Shown here: positions 61,632 through 64,000 of the stretch, in pieces | Layout of the letters: the number at the start of each line of letters is the position of its first letter | Position numbering within the stretch: the first letter of the stretch is position 1 | NCBI GenBank assembly: GCA_963664595.2 | Contig: CAXXOK010000007.1 | Span: 124,001-188,000 of the forward strand | DNA length: 64,000 bases | DNA from: CAXXOK01 sp963664595 | GTDB lineage: Bacteria > Bacillota > Clostridia > Christensenellales > Aristaeellaceae | Direction of reading: 5' to 3' | Program-made: the position numbers and the translations under genes | Notes under the pieces: model-generated | Database searches by the model: none | Told to the model about the DNA's origin: nothing | What the model saw: only the letters and a program-made list of their open reading frames with translations

Positions 61632-62837
61632 ATGAACGCATTGCTTGATGTACGGGATATTCACGTGTGCTTTCACACCCACGACGGTGATGTGGAAGCT
61701 GTGCGCGGCGCAAGTTTTACAGTCGATTGGGGCGAGGTCGTCGCGATCGTAGGCGAATCCGGCAGCGGTAAAAGCATACTGACGCAGGCGTGCCTGCGGC
61801 TGATCGCGGCTTCGGGGGAGGTAACCCAAGGCCAGGCGCTGTTTGAAGGCCGCGATTTTTTGCAAACCAGCGAAACGGATCTTCTCAATATCCGCGGGCG
61901 TGAAGTCAGCATTATTTTCCAGGATGCGATGACTGCGCTCAACCCCACCATGCGGATTGACCGGCAGATTACCGAGATGATTCTGGAACACGCCGGTTTT
62001 TCACAAAAGGAGGGGCGCGCGTATGCAAAGGCAATCGCGGATCATCGCGACGATGAGAACGCAGTTGCGGAAATTTTGACGCAAGCGCTGCGTGCAACGC
62101 CGGCCGAGCTAGCCGACGACCAGCAGGAAATGAAGCGGCTGTTTGCGGGCAATGCCGATGAACAGGCGATTTTTACGTGGCTGATGCAGCGTGCTAAAAT
62201 CACCCCCAAGCAGGCGAACCGGCGTGCGGTTGAGCTGCTGCGCATGGTAAAAATACCCGAGCCGGAAAAACGGATGCGGCAGTATATATTCCAATGCAGC
62301 GGCGGCATGCGGCAGCGCGTGATGATTGCGATGGCGCTGGCCTGCCGGCCCAAGCTGGTGATTGCCGATGAGCCCACCACCGCACTGGACGTCACGATAA
62401 AAACGGAAATCCTGGATCTGCTGGTTTCCCTGACCAAGCAACTGGGAACCTCCATCATTCTGATTACGCACGATCTGGCAACCGTCGCATCCTATGCCGA
62501 CCACATAGGCGTTATGTACGGCGGGCAGTTTGTGGAAAAGGGAACCAGCGAGCATATATTTTATGAGTCCCAGCATCCGTATACCAAGGGCCTGCTGAAA
62601 GCCGTGCCGCGGTTGGATCTGCCAAAAACGCAGCAGCTCACGACCATTCCCGGTTCACCGCCCAACCCCTTGCATATGCCGCAAGGCTGCGCCTTCGGGC
62701 CGCGATGCCCGCATTGCATGGAAATCTGCAAGCTGGAAATGCCCCCCGAAACAACGGTCTCGCAAGGTCACACGACACGCTGCTGGCTCAACGATCCGCG
62801 TGCGGCAATAAGCCAGGGAGGTGACAGGAATGATTGA
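61632..62837 (+). CDS. oppD: Peptide ABC ATPase (OppD type) with an extra helical insert
   Basis: A 401-residue ATPase. Walker A is GESGSGKSI, signature QCSGGMRQRVM, Walker B LVIADEPTTALDVT, switch ITHDLATV, and the C-terminal PGSPPNPLHMPQGCAFGPRC cysteine region of OppD. Between the Q-loop (IFQDAMTALNPTMRI) and the signature there are roughly 70 more residues than usual (about 125-195). Start ATG 61632 is chosen because it follows the oppC stop by five bases and begins MNALLDVRDI; a longer frame upstream lies within oppC. Confidence 0.88.
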   Translation: MNALLDVRDIHVCFHTHDGDVEAVRGASFTVDWGEVVAIVGESGSGKSILTQACLRLIAASGEVTQGQALFEGRDFLQTSETDLLNIRGREVSIIFQDAMTALNPTMRIDRQITEMILEHAGFSQKEGRAYAKAIADHRDDENAVAEILTQALRATPAELADDQQEMKRLFAGNADEQAIFTWLMQRAKITPKQANRRAVELLRMVKIPEPEKRMRQYIFQCSGGMRQRVMIAMALACRPKLVIADEPTTALDVTIKTEILDLLVSLTKQLGTSIILITHDLATVASYADHIGVMYGGQFVEKGTSEHIFYESQHPYTKGLLKAVPRLDLPKTQQLTTIPGSPPNPLHMPQGCAFGPRCPHCMEICKLEMPPETTVSQGHTTRCWLNDPRAAISQGGDRND

Positions 62838-63810
62838 ACCGTTGATCTCCACAGAGAATCTCTGCGTAGATTTTGCTTTGGATAAACACCATGTGCTGCA
62901 TGCGTTAAGCGCCGTCAATCTTTCTGTATTCCCCGGCGAAACGGTAGGGCTGGTGGGAGAAAGCGGCTGCGGAAAAACCACGCTGGGCCGTACGATGAAG
63001 GGGTTGTATCCTGCAAAATCCGGGACAGTATTCTACAGGGGACAATCGATCACGGCAATGAATCGCACCCGACGGGCAGCCTTTACCAAAGAAACACAAA
63101 TGATCTTTCAAGACCCCTATTCCTCGCTGGATCCCCGGATGACGGTGCGCGATATCGTACGGGAAGGAATGCGCGCGCATCAAATGGGATCACGAAAGCA
63201 GCAAAGTGAGCGTGTGAGCGAGCTGCTGGAAATCGTCGGCTTGAGCCGCGAACATGCCAACCGCTTTCCGCACGAGTTTTCCGGCGGGCAGCGGCAGCGC
63301 ATCGGCATTGCCCGCGCGCTGGCACTGGAGCCGAAATTTATCATCTGTGATGAGCCGACGTCGGCATTGGATGTATCCATCCAGGCGCAGGTGATTACCC
63401 TGCTCAAATCATTGCAGCAAAACATGAACCTGACCTATTTGTTCATCTCGCATGATTTGGCTATGGTCAAGTACATCTGCGATCGGATTGTAGTCATGTA
63501 CCTGGGGGAAATTGTGGAAATTGCTCCCAGTGAAGAGCTGTATCGAAATCCGATGCACCCATATACCCGCACCTTGATTTCCGCAATTCAGGTGCCCGAT
63601 CCCAAAGCGGAGGCAAAGCGCAAACGGATTCACATGAAGGGCGACCTACCCAGCCTGATGGAGATGGACACCGTCGGATGTAAATTCTATCATCGCTGTC
63701 CTTGCGCCACCGACGCATGCAGGCAAAACACGCCGGTTCTTCAGGAAGTATCCGAAGGCCATTACACCGCATGCGCTCGGGGAGCCATGCTGACGGAGAG
63801 TGACAGATAA
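62830..63810 (+). CDS. oppF: Peptide ABC ATPase (OppF type)
   Basis: A 326-residue ATPase with Walker A GESGCGKTT, signature EFSGGQRQRIGIARAL, Walker B FIICDEPTSALDVS, and the C-terminal oligopeptide-transporter region with CKFYHRCPCATDAC. ATG 62830 has GGGAGG eight bases ahead and overlaps the oppD end by eight bases. Confidence 0.9.
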   Translation: MIEPLISTENLCVDFALDKHHVLHALSAVNLSVFPGETVGLVGESGCGKTTLGRTMKGLYPAKSGTVFYRGQSITAMNRTRRAAFTKETQMIFQDPYSSLDPRMTVRDIVREGMRAHQMGSRKQQSERVSELLEIVGLSREHANRFPHEFSGGQRQRIGIARALALEPKFIICDEPTSALDVSIQAQVITLLKSLQQNMNLTYLFISHDLAMVKYICDRIVVMYLGEIVEIAPSEELYRNPMHPYTRTLISAIQVPDPKAEAKRKRIHMKGDLPSLMEMDTVGCKFYHRCPCATDACRQNTPVLQEVSEGHYTACARGAMLTESDR

Positions 63811-64000
63811 ATGCGTAGTAACAATGAAGCGAGTACCCTCCCCCTCGCATACAGGGAACAGGCCGTTCTTTGGGACGAGGTGCTTGAGGATCGGCTGGAA
63901 ACGGTGATGCCTGCGGCGATGAAGGCTGGAAACCTTGATATGTGGCTAACGATAACCAGCGAGAATAACGAAGACCCCGTGGGCCGCTCGCTGCTTCCCG
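63811..64000 (+). CDS. M24-family peptidase, N-terminal part
   Basis: Sixty-three codons before the window ends. LWDEVLEDRLETVMPAAMKA and GNLDMWLTITSENNEDPVGR resemble the creatinase-like front of M24 aminopeptidases (pattern DMWxxxxxExNEDP). ATG 63811 immediately follows the oppF stop (TAAATG), so it belongs to the importer operon. The metal-binding domain lies outside the window. Confidence 0.65.
   Translation, partial: MRSNNEASTLPLAYREQAVLWDEVLEDRLETVMPAAMKAGNLDMWLTITSENNEDPVGRSLLP

Noticed and set aside
1..64000. CRISPR arrays, rRNA or intact tRNA genes
   Set aside because: No regularly spaced direct repeats, rRNA segments or cloverleaf-forming sequences were found when reading both strands.

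Overview
The window reads as the chromosome of a moderately GC-rich Clostridia-like Firmicute. It has Shine-Dalgarno sites of the GGAGG type, housekeeping-type TTGACA/TATAAT promoters, ABC sugar importers of the YteP/YtcP/LipO type, YesM/YesN-like two-component systems, a LacI and several AraC regulators, and a sortase-type cell-wall anchor. All six extracellular solute-binding proteins have signal peptides without a lipobox cysteine, a trait I associate with Christensenellales/Aristaeellaceae-like gut clostridia. That placement is an inference from habit, not a measurement.

Layout. 1-1.7 kb: the start of a GH78 alpha-L-rhamnosidase and a divergent AraC regulator. 1.7-4.15 kb: a nucleic-acid repair cassette on the minus strand, made of a 5'-truncated methyltransferase, an intact RNA ligase, and an HD-phosphoesterase/polynucleotide kinase (HD-Pnk type) broken by an in-frame TGA and a one-base frameshift. 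4.2-5.35 kb: an AT-richer secreted C-type-lectin-fold protein with a YPQTG sorting signal. 6.0-15.9 kb: a glycan-use locus (two permeases, binding protein, arabinose-isomerase-like enzyme, GH99/WbsX-like enzyme, alpha/beta hydrolase) with a divergent membrane-bound AraC regulator. 16.1-29.8 kb: a long plus-strand locus with a sugar ABC importer, PhnP-like MBL hydrolase, LacI regulator, serine hydrolase, beta-propeller glycosidase-like protein, phosphoesterase, HAD phosphatase, YiaK-like reductase, P-loop kinase and a GH13_18 phosphorylase-like enzyme.

30.1-38.3 kb: a minus-strand operon-like run (AraC regulator, M20 peptidase, cysteine desulfidase-like CyuA, UROD-family protein, two permeases, binding protein). 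38.5-40.6 kb: an aldo/keto reductase and an M24 peptidase. 40.6-42.9 kb: an AT-rich accessory stretch with phage-lysis relics, inverted repeats and a DUF2971 gene. 43.0-51.5 kb: an iron/polyamine-type ABC importer whose ATPase and permease carry four one-base insertions, followed upstream by a YesM/YesN-type system with its own binding protein. 51.7-53.5 kb: holin/endolysin relics plus an intact hicAB toxin-antitoxin pair. 53.6-57.5 kb: a minus-strand operon of M32 carboxypeptidase, amidohydrolase, RidA and a YheO-type regulator. 58.0-64 kb: an opp-type peptide importer running into an M24 peptidase cut by the window end.

Taken together the cell scavenges plant or mucus glycans, phosphorylated or phosphorolysable sugars, and peptides. 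The most unusual material is the decaying RNA-repair cassette, the phosphoester-rich LacI locus, the UROD/CyuA/M20 importer operon, and the pair of homologous phage relics that bracket about 11 kb.
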